From: Aedes albopictus
Taxonomy: Eukaryota; Arthropoda; Insecta; Diptera; Culicidae
Reading direction: 5' to 3'
DNA: 64,000 bases
NCBI RefSeq assembly: GCF_035046485.1
Contig: NC_085138.1
Span: 63,356,580 to 63,420,579, forward strand
Shown: piece by piece, positions 38,451 through 50,069 of the stretch
Position numbering within the stretch: position 1 is the stretch's first letter
Layout: the number at the start of each line of letters is the position of its first letter
Notes under the pieces: model-generated
Told to the model about the DNA's origin: nothing
Databases searched by the model: none
Seen by the model: the letters and a program-made list of their open reading frames with translations, nothing else
Translations under genes and position numbers: made by a program

Positions 38451-39548
38451 CATCAAGTTCACAACGAAACTAAGGTTTTTAAACTAAAGAAACTTAGAGT
38501 GTACCATTTTTCAAAAGTCTGCAAACATTGACCGTTGCATTTCTTCTATGCTGAAGATTGATCTGAGATCCTTACCGTAACGACTACCCCTACTAGGCAG
38601 GAAGATCCATTTTTTTACTTTTCAACAGCACAGTTAGTCAAAGTTTTGCTCAAACAGCATCAAATTGGGAAGGAATTATAATACCCACCCTTTTTGCACC
38701 ATTTGATTGCAGAAACGAAGAATCTACCTTCTCACCATACAAAAATTCAGCTCATTATTGCAAATCTAGTACTTCACAGATTGTTTTCTATTGATGCTAA
38801 TAAACGACATATTTGTCGGTGATCGGAATATTCTTGGATCATTTTGGTTCGTAAATTATTTCGTTTTTAATTCAAAACACTTCACATTTTCTTTGGTGGC
38901 ACGTTTATTATCGCGAAGGCTAACCAACAAAATGACGTTCACATTCGAATCTTGATCCTGACGCTTACTATGATTCAACTTTCTCTACAACGGCGGTCTT
39001 TGCAATTCTTATCTCTGCTCCTTAATGCATTTTGATGATGTCGTAGTTTCTTGAACAGGATTATATTAATCTTATACTATATTAAATTTTATATATATTA
39101 AATACTATATTAAATTTTATATATACTATATTAATTTTATACCTACAAATTCATAACTCGACCCATATTAAGCCGATTAGGCATCGAGTTTGAAATTCAA
39201 GAAGGGTAGCTGTTAATAAGTCAACAATAATAAAGTATAGGTATATTATAATGCTTATGCATTCAAGACTAAGGTATGCATGAATATCTATTACTGGCTC
39301 AATAATTAAAACAAATGCACAAAAATAAATGTTTAATAAAATAAACGTTAAAATCTCAACATCTTAACTTTTTGTAGATATTTTTTTAATGGCTGCAGAA
39401 TTCATTGTGAAATTATGCTCAAGAGGGACCCCAAGGCTATTTTCTGTTTGCGCTGTGGTTTGCCCCACAGCGTGGCGTAGCGCCAAGTTTCCCAACATCA
39501 CCTCGGTACACGGTGGTATACCAGCGTAAAGGGCCACTCAACACTTAC
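38451..39548. other. 5' end of the Sgsh intron, no feature seen
   Basis: AT-rich DNA with a short tandem TATATTAAATTTTATA repeat at about 39.06-39.14 kb. Near the exon, GC content rises and a small palindrome, GCGCTGTGGTTTGCCCCACAGCG, occurs at about 39.45 kb. The donor GTAAGT for Sgsh exon 1 lies at 39543-39548 (minus strand). Confidence 0.45.
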
Positions 39549-39636
39549 CCAACAGTAGCAGCACATTCCGGTGGGCGGCGGCAATGGCGATTCCCGTCGA
39601 GAGAACCAACAAACAAATCCCGAGAAGATTGGCCAT
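39549..39636 (-). CDS. Sgsh: Sgsh exon 1: start codon and signal peptide
   Basis: This is a short exon of 29 codons plus one base. It starts with ATG at 39636 (minus strand) and reads MANLLGICLLVLSTGIAIA, a hydrophobic signal peptide, then AAHRNVLLLL. The donor GTAAGT follows directly. Joining its last G to the exon at 26036 gives the unbroken family motif NVLLLLADDGGFE. This places the enzyme in the secretory pathway and lysosome. The exon is easily missed because 13.5 kb of transposon-rich intron separates it from the rest. Confidence 0.93.
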
Positions 39637-40482
39637 CTTCCCCAGGAGATTACCACACGAAGAAAGTGGCAATAAGATTTAATCTCGTGCAGACGACTTT
39701 CTCTTTTTCGACAGCGGCAACAGGAGCAACTCCTTTCACTACTTCGTCAGCTTCACGACTTTTGCGACTGAACTGATCTCAACGAACGACGGCCACCAAC
39801 TCGTCGATCGCCCCCAACGAACGACGACGATTTGCCTATCTTCACGGTTGCTGCTAATTTGATACACTACTGCTGTTGTAACTTGCGTTCCGCACGCGGC
39901 CTTGGTGCGACGGACGACGGGCGGGTAATGATCGCTTGCCACCACCTCCTCGTTGTGGCCATCAACAACACAAAAAGTGCTCCAGATCTTCGCGTTTTTT
40001 GTTGTGCGAGAGTGTTCTGCTTTGGGTGGTGGGTTGACGAGATTCAAAAAGGAAAGCGAGAAAAATACGAACAAAAAGATAAGCAAGCCCGGCGTAAACA
40101 AAAGGCCTTTGACGTGATTGGTCAGTCCGAAAATGATGATGATGGTCGGATTAGAGTCAGTCTAGTTAGAGTCTGGCGGACTGTCACTTTCTATCGGAGC
40201 CAATCGAGCATGACGTCACGGTGTAGCATTTATCGGTGAGGACACCATGACGTCATGCTCGATTGGCTCCGATCGAAAGTGACAGTCCGCCAGACTCTAA
40301 TTATAGGGACTCTAGGTCGGATGCGGTGACGATTCGGTGATGATTGATGATAACAAAACTGATGACGCGATCGCTGGAAATGTCAAAACAAAAAATCAGA
40401 TTCTAAAAAATTAGTATTCCTCCCACTTTTACGGAAATTTTAGTGGAAAAGTTCGGTTTTTAGGTTTAAATAACGCTAAAAA
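39637..40482. promoter_or_regulatory. Head-to-head promoter region between Sgsh and Exo84
   Basis: The two start codons are divergent and 846 bp apart, so both 5' UTRs and promoters must lie here. GC content is raised near Sgsh (39.6-39.95 kb). The region includes the TGACGTCA hairpin at 40166-40300 and further TGATGACG phrases at about 40.36 kb. No TATA box is apparent for either gene. Bidirectional sharing of elements is an inference from spacing. Confidence 0.6.
40166..40300. repeat. 135-bp inverted repeat carrying two TGACGTCA (CRE) sites
   Basis: 59-bp arms (40166-40224 and 40242-40300) pair with two mismatches around a 17-nt loop. Each arm has one full TGACGTCA palindrome (40211-40218 and 40248-40255), the consensus of CREB/ATF proteins. 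The arms also share AGCCAATCGAGC, which includes a CCAAT box. Terminal TTAGAGTC and near-TA borders suggest a MITE origin. It sits 183 bp upstream of the Exo84 start codon. Confidence 0.8.
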
Positions 40483-41016
40483 ATGCCCGATTCGGGTCTG
40501 GCAGTTTTCGAAAAAGACAGCTTCAATGCCGAGAAGTGTAAGTATTTCATAAAATGAAGAAAAAAGGTGAAGACATTGCAAAATTAACTACCCCCCAGAC
40601 GTCAAAGAGCTGGTGCAGGACTGCGTCGGTGGACCGGAACTGCAGCAGACGAAGGCCAAGATCCAGAGCCACAGTGACACGGTTTCCTCCACCCTGAAGA
40701 AGCATGTCTACGAGAACTACATGCAGTTCATCGAGACGGCCAAGGAGATTTCCCGTGAATAGTTTCCGCAATAAGTTAGATTCTAATTATCCTAATATTG
40801 ATGCATTTTTGGGTTCTAGATCTGGAATCGGAAATGTACCAGCTGTCGCACATCCTGATCGAACAGCGTAACCTTCTGTCGACCTTAAGGGACGAATCGA
40901 TGCTCGATGATCAGAAGTATATCATCGAGGACCAAAGTATCGATCCGAATGAAAACGAGGAGCAGCAGAACAAGAAGGCGATCCAGTTGATCAAGGAATC
41001 GCTCATTGGGTATAAG
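40483..41016 (+). CDS. Exo84: Exocyst subunit Exo84 (EXOC8), first three coding exons
   Basis: Exo84 is one of eight exocyst subunits that tether secretory vesicles to the plasma membrane. Exons are 40483-40537, 40599-40754 and 40820-41016. Joins are in phase: the Tyr of YVKELVQDCVGG and the His of EISHLESEMYQL are split codons. Together they encode residues 1-136. Residues 19-136 include the conserved helical N-terminal segment (KKHVYENYMQFIETAKEISHLESEMY in the family), predicted coiled coil. The ATG at 40483 follows CTAAAAA. The donor GTAAGT at 41017 opens a 16.5 kb intron that is in phase 0 with the exon at 57563, so no exon needs to be missing. The completed protein would be 678 residues, close to family length. 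Confidence 0.93.
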
Positions 41017-41047
41017 GTAAGTGTAATGACTAATCTCGTGCGGGTTA

Positions 41048-41766
41048 TTGTATGGCAAAGTCTTGCTGAATATCCACGTGTTATCGCTTCGGCTAGCGGT
41101 TGCCGTCTCAACATACGTGCAGAATCTCGAGGCAGTGTTGCCAGACGAAGGCGAGCTCGATGTGCATAATCCTCTGCTGCTTGAGTACAGTAAAAGCAGT
41201 CATCAACGACGCAGCCTAAAGCACCATTGGCACGTGAAAAGAAATCGACGGAACGAATGGTTCGACGAGGAGTGCTGAGCTATTTTGGAGAAGAACACAG
41301 CGCGGGCGTAATGCTGCAGTAAGGAACCCGGCAGAACGTAAATTGCTACAAACAGAAGCGAAAGCAGCAGACCCAAATCTTTCGAAAGAAAAAGCGCCGC
41401 CTGGAAGAACGCCTGGAGTACGAGGACATGGAACTGCTGTGCCATTCTGATGGAACACAACAGTTTTACCAAAAGCTCAATGCATCCCGTGGCTTCGTGC
41501 CGCGAGCTGAAATATACAGGGAAGGGGGTCTCTTAATGGACGGACGTGATGTGATCGAAATGTGAAAGCAGTACTTCGATGAGCATCTGGATGGAATAGA
41601 GAACGTTGACACGGAAGACCACGGCAACGAAGATAGCTACGTAAGTACAGCAGAGGACGGAAATGAGCCAACTCCCACACTGAGGGATGCTAAAGATGCG
41701 TTTCACCAACTTAAAATCAACAAAACAGCTGGTAAGGATGGTATCGCAACTGAACTCCTTTCATAA
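41048..41766 (+). mobile_element. RTE-like LINE fragment in the Exo84 intron
   Basis: Recognisable pieces of the linker between endonuclease and RT can be read: RRNEWFDEEC (about 41.25 kb), LEERLEYEDMELLCHSDGTQ, FYQKLNASRGFVPRAEIY and LKINKTAGKDGIATELLS. The last is the start of the RT domain and matches the pattern of the RTE copy at 18-20 kb. It is broken by stops and frameshifts. Its orientation is the same as Exo84. Confidence 0.75.
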
Positions 41767-41859
41767 CTGGCCGTTCAGATACAAGGGCGAGAAGGATGGG
41801 TCATCGCTGAACACCTTTCACGTGTGGAAATTTTCGCTGCATCGGAATAAGTAACGGAG

Positions 41860-44530
41860 GATATGCTGTTGAGGAACGTCAAACATCTGCTTCTGGACGA
41901 CGCGTTCAACTGGTACAGCAATGTCAACGTGTCGGGAGAGTTGGTAAACTGGGATGATTTGAAGCGGCCGAAGCATATCACCGTTTGCAGAGCGAAGAAG
42001 AGCCGTTCTCCAAATTTTACCAGGATATATCCACTCTCTTCCAGTACGTGAATCCTCCGGCGATCGATCAAGAGACGCTGTCCATCATCCAGTGGCGATT
42101 CCCTAACCTCAAATCTACCTGTGCACCAAGTATAAAATCTTGAATTTTTTTTAACAAATTTGTTTGTAATAAGTAGAAAATGACGAGAATAGCTGCTTTC
42201 ATCCATTTCTATCTCAATTTTGATCATAAATTCCATGCAATTGCAAGTTTTAGGGTCGGTGCACAGGTAAAAAGTGAGGTTACGCGACGCCACTGCCATC
42301 ATCAAGAAACGTGAAACGTGAACTCAACGTACGCTTCGATTGCCGCATCACACCAGTGAAGGCGTACAAGGTACTAGACGAACTCCGGAAGCTAGAGCAT
42401 CATCAGCGATGGATCTCGCTGTCGTATGAGGCACTGATTGAACCAGCGCTGGCTACTACGGACTCTTCGATGCGCCCATCGAAGCCACAACCGCCGCTCC
42501 AAAGGTTTGGAAAGGTTCACGCTTTGGAAACGGAAAGCTTTCACAGTTATGAAGAAAGCAGTTCGCCAACAGCCTACGGTGCAGAAGCGGAACAGGTGGC
42601 GCAGGACGAAGGTAAGATAGACCAGCAGATGGAAGCCCTCATACAACAAGTGAATGCGCTGAAGCTTAGATTCGTCCGTCGAGAAGCAGTAGGAACACAG
42701 ACACCCAACCAACAGTTCGAAATGCCAGCGAACAATCCTAACAACCTTCAGCAAGTTCCTGCGGCAAAGAACGCTCGCGATCCACCGGCGGCGACGATTT
42801 GTTGGAACTGTGACGAAGGAAGACACCGGTTTATGGACTGCGCCAAACCACAGGCAGTACTGTTTATATAGCTGCGTACAGAAGGGATTATCGCTGCGAA
42901 GTTGCCCGACCTGTCTTCAACGCTCGATGTTGCTTTTACCCACCTTGCCAACCTGTGTGATCTTCGGAATGAACTCCTGGAACGCCGTTTTGCATAAAAC
43001 ATGTGTGCTGCACGATGGTTGATAAAGGCTGAAAGGGAGGTCGAGGCACAACACGAATCCATGAAACCACTGTCTGAGGAAGAGAAGCAGATCCTGGACG
43101 AAGCCATAAGCCACTTTCCGAAAGACGAACCCGCGAGACTCGGAAGAACAGACCGCTACGTACATCGAATCACCGTCGGAGAAGCAAAGCCACGAAAACA
43201 GCGGTACTATCTCATGTCCAAGTACGTTCTTGACGAGGTGAACAAGGAGATCGATCGTATGCTGGAGCTCGACGTGATAGAAAAGGCACTAATCTCGCCG
43301 TGGAACAACCCGCTGGTTGACGTGAAGAAGACTGGCCACGGTCAGTACCGCGTCTGTTTAGATGCCCGTCACATTAACTCGGTGATGGTTAACGCGGGGT
43401 TTCTCATCTTACAGATATTGGCGATCATGAACAACCTCAGCGGATGCAGCTACATCTCGGTGATCGACCTAAAAGATGCCTTTTGACCGATGCCATTGGA
43501 AGAGAAACCCCGGCCGGTGACAGTATTTACAATGCCGCAAAGAGGTCACTCCTAGTTCAAAGCCATTTCCTTCGGATTGTTTACAGCGAGTCAGGAGTCC
43601 ACTACATAGATGATATAATCATCTGCTCACGCACCTTCGACGAACACATCAAGATGATGAAAGAAGTGGCAAAGCTGCTAATGGACGCTGGACTAACTAT
43701 CTCCGCCGAAAACTCGAAGTTCTCCCTGGAGGAGATGAAGCATCTCTGAGATGTGCTGAATCAATGTGGATGGAATGTGAATCAGGAGAAGATTGAGTGC
43801 ATCATGCGTTTCCCAGCTCCACAATGCAGGAAGGAGGTACAGTGGTTGTTAGGGATTTGCAACTGATACCGCAGGTACATTGCAAACTTCTTCAGAATTT
43901 CAGTACCGTTGACGGAACTGACGAAGACGAAAACTAAGTTCCGGTGGACGAAAGATGCAAAAGACGCGTTCCTAAAACTCAAACCAGTCCTAGCGATGCC
44001 AGATCACACGAAACCGTTTGCTATTACATGCGATTCGAGCGATGTAGCGATTGGTGCGGTGCTGACGCAGGAGACGGATGAGGAAGGACATCCTATTGGC
44101 TACTTCTCACAGAAACTCTTTGTCCGAATGAAAGTATTTCGTGACAGAAAGGGAGTGTTTGGCCGTCATCCGGGCGATAGAGAATTTCAGAGGGTACGTA
44201 GAAAACACGAAGTTTACGGTATACTGCGATCATTCTGCCTCAAGCTCCCTGAGATCAATGAAAAACCCTACAACACTCATGAGTCGCTGGATACTCGGAT
44301 TGAACGCCTTTGACTTCGGCATCAAATGCCTAAAGGAAGAAATCAACACCACGGTACCAGAAGCTTTGTCCAGAATTGTCAGCACGTTCGTTTTCGCTGC
44401 GGATACTTCCGTCGATCAGTGGTATCAGAAGTTAACGGAACGAATGCAGCAAGACGGGATGAGTTTCCGGACTTCCGCCCGGTGTGAACCAAAAGCTTTA
44501 CAAAAACTGCGGCTGTAGGAATAAATCACA
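41860..44530 (+). mobile_element. Ty3/gypsy retrotransposon remnant: gag, RT and RNase H part
   Basis: A decayed gypsy element begins with gag (LLDDAFNWYSNVNVSGELVNW; FYQDISTLFQYVNPPA). A CCHC knuckle, CWNCDEGRHRFMDC, follows at about 42.8 kb. RT blocks are RYYLMSKYVLDEVNKEID, SPWNNPLVDVKKTGHGQYRV, YISVIDLKDAF and YIDDIIICSR (catalytic YIDD, 43.6 kb). The next blocks are RRYIANFF, FAITCDSSDVAIGAVL, GYFSQKL and the RNase H part ending near 44.5 kb. Stops at 42.87, 43.49 and 43.75 kb and frameshifts near 44.1 kb make it inactive. Integrase pieces of the same element continue at 47.26, 48.52 and 54.85 kb. Confidence 0.85.
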
Positions 44531-45507
44531 CTTATTTTGGATTTACGAGTTCGGTAATTTTATCTACTGGGTTCGATTTGTAAACAACAAAGTTGGTGAC
44601 AAATCAGTATTTCCATCTAAAAGAAAGCGAACTTCAGTTAAATGTTCTGCATTTTACTGAGTTCGGTAATGTTTCATACAATTTTCTCGGTAAAATTCAA
44701 GCTTCACCGAAAATGGGAATAAGTCAGTAGACGCAGGTACCGACTTTCGGTAATTATTGCAATTTTACTGAGCTTTCGCCATTATAAAATGAAAACAACC
44801 AGCTGCCCTCGGAAGCAGCTGTCAAACAAAATCATCGTTTCGTTTTTCGGCAGCTATGTCGGAAAATTCCAGATAATTATTAAAATGCCTTCTAATCGGA
44901 CAGGAGACTCGAGTTTTTTGTGACCCCGCCAACTTTCATGTAAGTAATAGATAAATTTGTAAAAAAAGTGATTTTACTGAATGTGGCACTACCGAGATTG
45001 GCAATGATGCTAACAAAGCTTCTCCCGCCGGATTCTTCTGACTCGTACGAATTTGCTACTAACGAGCAGGGGCGTACAATTTCGTTTCAATGATGCACTT
45101 TCATGCAACATTTGAATGAGTCACTTCAAGTGTTTCATACATTTTTCTAATGACTCGGTAGTTAAAAAAAACTTTTCCACTCATCGTAGCACTCGGTAGT
45201 CTCCCACCCGGTCGCATTGCTTGTGCTTCACCCGTCAGAGCATTACTGTCTCACTGGTGCGCGCTAGTCTCTCAATGGCTACGGGCGCCGGTTAATTGGA
45301 TTAAAGTGGTCGAATTTGTTATCCTCTTTCATAAAACATAATTATCATTCTATTGGCGTGCACCACTATTTAAAAATGTGGTTTAAATAGTGTTTTTAGC
45401 ATGTTGAAGTATTTCAATGACTCATAAATGAAACGAAAATCCAAGCGTATCATCCCATGTTTCATACACACTTGTTTCTGTAGCAGCAACGAACGAGTGT
45501 ATTGCTG

Positions 45508-46760
45508 CTCCAGTTCTGCCGCAGCTTTTGTCGTATACAGAGTCTGTATTACAGACGGACATAAATGTACTCTCTGCTGCTCGGTTTATCTGTGCTATCA
45601 GCCTCTGCTGTTTGACTCGCGCGCTTTGTTCCCGGTCATTCGCTTCAGCTTCATTTGTTCTCGGTGCGTAGTGTGTCGATCGAAGAAATGAACGAGATTG
45701 TTAACACTGCCCAGTTTCGGTTCCCGCCTGGCAGCCCCCGCCCGTCCTATGAGGAAATTGCTAACTTCATAAAGCAATTGGACACTGATCCAATGCTGAT
45801 GGAGACGGCTTATAAAACGGCACATGACCGGTCACTATTCGTGAAATTTACGAGTTTCGATGCAATGATGGAATCATTGAAAAGAAACTTGGAGCCGCGT
45901 AAATTTGTTTACACCAACGGGGACTCGGTTGTGGTACGTATGTGCATAGCCGGTACCAATATGCAGTACGTTCGAGTTTTCGATCTGCCGCCGGAGCTTA
46001 GCGACGATAAGTTAACGCAGGCGCTCGGAGCATATGGAGATGTGGAACGAGTAGTTCGTGAGAAGTTTCCCGCTGGTTTGGGGTTGGATCACATGTGTAC
46101 CGGTGTACGTGGCGTGTACATTGATGTGAAAAAGGCAATTCCCCCAGCAATCGATGTCCAAAATAGGAAAGGAAGGATTTTCTACAGTGGATTAAAGGAC
46201 ACGTGCTTTCAGTGTGGAGAAACAGGACACCGACGGGACGCCTGTCCGAAACGTGTAACGGGACAAGCAGCGAAAACCGCAGCAGGAAACTCCAAGTAAC
46301 AAATCATACGCAAACGTTGTATCAGGGAAGGACACTCTGGAAATGCCAACGGAAGCAGTGGAGAGCGAAATAATTGAAATTTTGGAAGAAGTGGAAGAGC
46401 AGAATGCGGAGTTTTTAGAAGAGGAAGATTGGGAAACAACCACCTGTGAGACAACAAAGGATTCGGAAAAGGAGATTCGCCGGAAGAAGAGCATAAAGGA
46501 GCTGGAAGAAGTCGCCAAATCGATCCTGGAAGTGATGACGAACCCAACGGCCAGTGAGCGTCGTAGCCAATTTGCGGCATCTCGATCGAGTTCCGGATCC
46601 GGATCTTCTCCGAGAAAAAAATGTGCCCGCAGAACTTTTTATTAGTCCCTTTTAATGAATTGCTTATAGAATAACAAATTGTTCTTTGAGACTTTCGGCT
46701 CCGTAAAGTTTTTAATTAAACATTGAGCCTTTAATAAACGAACTAGTAAAAAAAAAAAAA
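45508..46760 (+). mobile_element. ORF1-only poly(A) retroposon (half-LINE or retrocopy) with 13-bp duplication
   Basis: The segment ends with AATAAA (about 46734) and a run of 13 A. It is bracketed by the perfect duplication GAGTGTATTGCTG at 45495-45507 and 46761-46773. It contains a gag/ORF1-type coding region with a CCHC knuckle but no reverse transcriptase. The complete poly(A) mRNA structure shows LINE-mediated retroposition, either of an ORF1-only element or of a cellular transcript. Confidence 0.85.
45688..46645 (+). pseudogene. ORF1/gag-like CCHC protein, frameshifted
   Basis: From the ATG at 45688 (or 45655) an open frame encodes an RNA-binding ORF1-type protein. It contains a VVRMCIAGTNMQYVRVFDLP block, an RRM-like core and the knuckle CFQCGETGHRRDACPKR, and stops at 46299. 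A +1 shift near 46.28 kb would continue the protein into an acidic, coiled-coil-like tail (IIEILEEVEEQNAEFLEEED) and a Ser/Arg-rich end that stops at 46645. The family resembles ORF1 proteins of mosquito LINEs and the ZCCHC3-like domain. The function is nucleic-acid chaperone by analogy. Whether the frameshift is real or a sequence error cannot be decided here. Confidence 0.65.
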
Positions 46761-46773
46761 GAGTGTATTGCTG

Positions 46774-47255
46774 GGTGAGAGATGAAGCATCACAGCAGTC
46801 CGTTCGCATGGGAAACGATTTGCTACAGTCGTCGTACGTCATGTTTTCCTTTCGAAATTGCACGACCCTGCTAACGAGCTCCAGTCAACACCAACGCCGA
46901 TGAGATTTCGTGCCATGTAATCACTGTCTTTACGAATTCCTCTACCAATCAACCAAAAGTTGGCGGGGACACAAAGGGTCAATCATTCTGTGGCAGTCCG
47001 AAATGAAACAAAAAAATCGAGATGCGGCATGCGGGAAACCTAAATCAACTGAAAAACTCAGTAATCTGAGGTTATTGCACAATTTACCGAAAATCAGTAA
47101 TTGCTTCTCACAAAAATTACTAAGTCGGTAGTTATTTGACAAATGATCAATTTACCAATTTACTGACTTTTAAGTAATGGTAACATTACCGAGCAGTCAG
47201 CAGTTCAAAAACCCAGTAAAATTTTACCGAAGTCGGTAATCTAAATTCGCTAAGA
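46774..47255. other. Right part of the TIR insertion, no gene
   Basis: AT-rich DNA with repeated TTACCGA, TCAGTAAT and TCGGTAGT phrases at 47.05-47.24 kb that mirror those at 44.55-44.77 kb. No coding content. Confidence 0.5.
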
Positions 47256-47465
47256 AGGCGCTCTGACACACCGGTGGTGGAAGATTGTCTCGCTCAATCA
47301 GCGAGCTGAAGTGATACTTAGGGAAGTTTCACGACTAACATCAGGAGCACATCTCGGATTCCAGAAGGCATGGCAGAAGCTGCAGATCCAGTTTTACTGG
47401 CCGAAGATGATGGAGGACGTCGCACGGTACGTGAGAGGATGTATTGTGCCTTGCAAGATAAATCC
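47256..47465 (+). mobile_element. gypsy remnant: integrase zinc-binding (HHCC) domain
   Basis: Continuation of the gypsy element: a short segment reads SGAHLGFQKAWQKLQIQFYWP then KMMEDVARYVRGC, the H-H-C-C integrase N-terminal domain. It links the RNase H part (ending 44.53 kb) to the integrase core (48.52 kb). Confidence 0.75.
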
Positions 47466-48518
47466 GCAAATCGCGTTAGTCTTCTTCTTTTGCATTAAGT
47501 TGCAAAAATATGACCGCACCACTATGAGCGACCTGTTGGTCAGAAATTCTACATGCGGCGCTTATATCAAATCCACATGAGGCTGCGGCGAGGCATGCGC
47601 GAGGAGATGCACGCGATACAGACGCAATGCGGAAATGGAAAAGATGAAGCCGTATCTCCCTGCAGCATCACTAAATAACATCCCGATTATTAAACACAAA
47701 GCCGACGAGGTGATGCGTGTGCATATAAGTGAATCAATGTCGCGATAAATATTATTACGATTTCTGGCCACCTGAGTTGCTATTGTGTTAACTTTTGTTT
47801 TGATATGAACGGCCTGAAGGCTGCTGCGATGCTGCTGGGTGGGTGACAGTAGTAATCCTACATTATAGAGATCTGCGGAAGCGGCCATTGTGAGCCAATC
47901 GTGCAGAGAGAAATGTCAAAGTGTGAGCCAAACGAACATGTTTATTGTTTGTAGGAATGCGTCGTTCGAACGGTATTGGAATCAGAACTAAACAAATTAT
48001 AATTATTTACTTTTGATATCGATGAATTGATGGCATATTAAATTGTAGTAAAAAAGATAATAATTAATTAATTATGCTTTCAAGTACTCATGTTCATGTA
48101 TAAACTTTTGTATCTTCTCTTCTCGTAAAACTTTCCATTGCTGCTGCTTGATTCACTTCTACTGATATGATTAGCGCTATTCTTTGCAATGCATTTCATA
48201 TTTTTTCGATTGCGCTGCTATTTTTTCCAAAATTTTGTAAAATAAAGCCCGACCATTAATTAGCAATCGTAAACAAAACAACTTGCACCACACAAAGTCA
48301 CGCACAAAGTTTGAACATCTAGCTTTGTGGCAAGTGTTGGAAGCAGTTGTAAACAAAACAAACAGCGTTGCCGATTCGTCATATAAAACTTCCGCTCATC
48401 TCTATATAGAGGATTTCTAGGTGACAGTATCTGTTCGACTTTGACATTGCGTCTGTATCGCGAGAATCTCCTCGCGGGCATATCGCCGCCGCCCAATGTG
48501 GATTTATTATGAGCGCCG
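47466..48518. mobile_element. About 1 kb TIR element splitting the integrase
   Basis: Imperfect inverted repeats of about 75 bp end the insertion. Left: GCGGCGCTTATATCAAATCC, with CGCGATACAGACGCAATGC further in. Right (inverted): GCGGCGCTCATAATAAATCC and CGCGATACAGACGCAATGT. The interior is AT-rich without a transposase. The gypsy integrase resumes at 48519 with KTCKACKAPN. Confidence 0.7.
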
Positions 48519-48715
48519 CAATAAGACATGCAAAGCCTGCAAAGCGCCGAACAGTACAATGATGCCGAACATGGTTGGTCCCAAACCTGCCCGTATACCT
48601 TGGGAATTGGTGTCGGTCGACTTCGAAGGTCCATTCACTCGCTCTCGTGTCGGAAATACATGCTCGTCGTAGTTGACTGCCCAAGTAACAATCAGCATGC
48701 CTTGAAGGTTTATTC
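48519..48715 (+). mobile_element. gypsy remnant: start of the integrase core
   Basis: Reads KTCKACKAPNSTMMPNMVGP, then PWELVSVDFEGPFTRSR and, after a frameshift, MLVVVDC. This is the integrase catalytic core with the first catalytic Asp (VDF). The sequence is then interrupted by the satellite-bearing DNA. Confidence 0.75.
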
Positions 48716-50069
48716 ATGTTTTATCGTGGTTTTATACGAGCATGTCAAAAAGCTAGTTGTTCTAAATTAGTTTTATGTGGTAGTTTTTTCATTGGTAGTT
48801 TTTTACTTTGAACCTTTGGCGTTCCATAAAACTATCATATAACTTCTGCAATAAACATCTTCAGTTAAAGACTTGCAAGTAGACATGAATTGGTTTTATC
48901 ACTTATTATATACCATTTCAATAAAACTTGCATTTGCGGTTGTTGTCGGAGAGTTTTTTTTGTAAACAAATACACAAAACTGTGAGGCAATGCATAAAAC
49001 CAACAAAAGATTTCGTGGCCGTAACATAAACCAAAAAAATGCTGTGATAAAACCGCTAGTTCTATCATGAGCTCAGTTATGACTACCTCAGGAGGGTTAG
49101 CCCTATTGGAGGAATCATCAGGAACACAGAGTTTTATCAGAAAAACTAGCTGAATTGCCCGGCTTTGCTCGGGTTTATTTATTGAGGGGGACTGGAGCAA
49201 ATGCGAAGTCCCATATAGCCGAATGGGTATACATGCCGGTGTTCCGCAAGTTCATGCTGAAAATAAAGAGATTTCAGGTGACATAAAAGCCATATTAAAA
49301 TACTGCCAAAAATCCAGAATTCCGAAGCACTAAACATTAAATCTACTGATACGTTTCTACGGCATAGAGTGCCATTGTGTTTTCCACACAATCTAAAAAA
49401 AACAGCAACACTAAGCTGAAGAGAGGTAAGTCAAGTTCTATTCCATAACTGGAATTTTATATTGGTTTCTCATCTTTGTCACATGGCATTTGTTAGGTTT
49501 ATTAGTTTCATATATTTCAATGTAAATGATGATTCTTCTTTGCTCTGTAAAAATAAATTAAAGCTAAATCATGTGCTTTCACCATTTTTCAACGGCACTT
49601 TGAGAAAGTGTTAATGGTTCATGTAGATCTCAGGTTCCATAGATAAATGTTACGAAAACAAAACCTGAACGTTTCAAATAAGTTTTCGTAGCGTGCTCTA
49701 TGACCTATCGAATTGCGGAACCGTGGTTTTAAATCTCAATCAGTAGAAATACGTTTGCGTTACAACGTGTAAACGTATGCTGTCCGACTCGCTTACGCTC
49801 GTCGGACTTAAAAAAGGGATAACACCTCTGTTCGCATTCTACCGGGCAAATGCTTGGATCTGCTGTTCGCCTAGAAGTGAATCGACGCAAACACGGCGCA
49901 TCGGACTTTCGGAACATCGGCGGCTTTCTGCCGTCGATGTTCCTCAGTCCTCCATACAGTTGCAACGCAAAAATGTGCCAGAAGTAGTTCCATATTTTAT
50001 GGTAAACGAATGTTTTGCGGTTCGCTATCTCGATCTTGAAAATAGCGTACGGTATCGATTTTAGACTTA
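48716..50069. other. Insertion DNA left of the satellite
   Basis: AT-rich DNA with TTTTAT-rich phrases up to about 49.14 kb. Then a CCCGGCTTTGCTCGGG stem-loop (about 49.158-49.173 kb) occurs, of a kind common at the start of arthropod interspersed repeats. From there to 50.07 kb no gene is supported. Confidence 0.45.

Larger units (their letters stand above)
44531..47255. mobile_element. Insertion in the gypsy element with TTCGGTAA-rich ends
   Basis: The gypsy frame breaks after NCGCRNKSH (44.53 kb) and resumes at RWWKIVSLNQR (about 47.26 kb). Both ends of the intervening DNA carry related inverted phrases: GAGTTCGGTAATTTTATCTACTGGG at the left; CCCAGTAAAATTTTACCGAAGTCGG at the right. More TTACCGA/TCGGTAA repeats lie inside. 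It is probably a non-autonomous TIR element. It contains the ORF1-only retroposon at 45508-46760. Confidence 0.6.
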
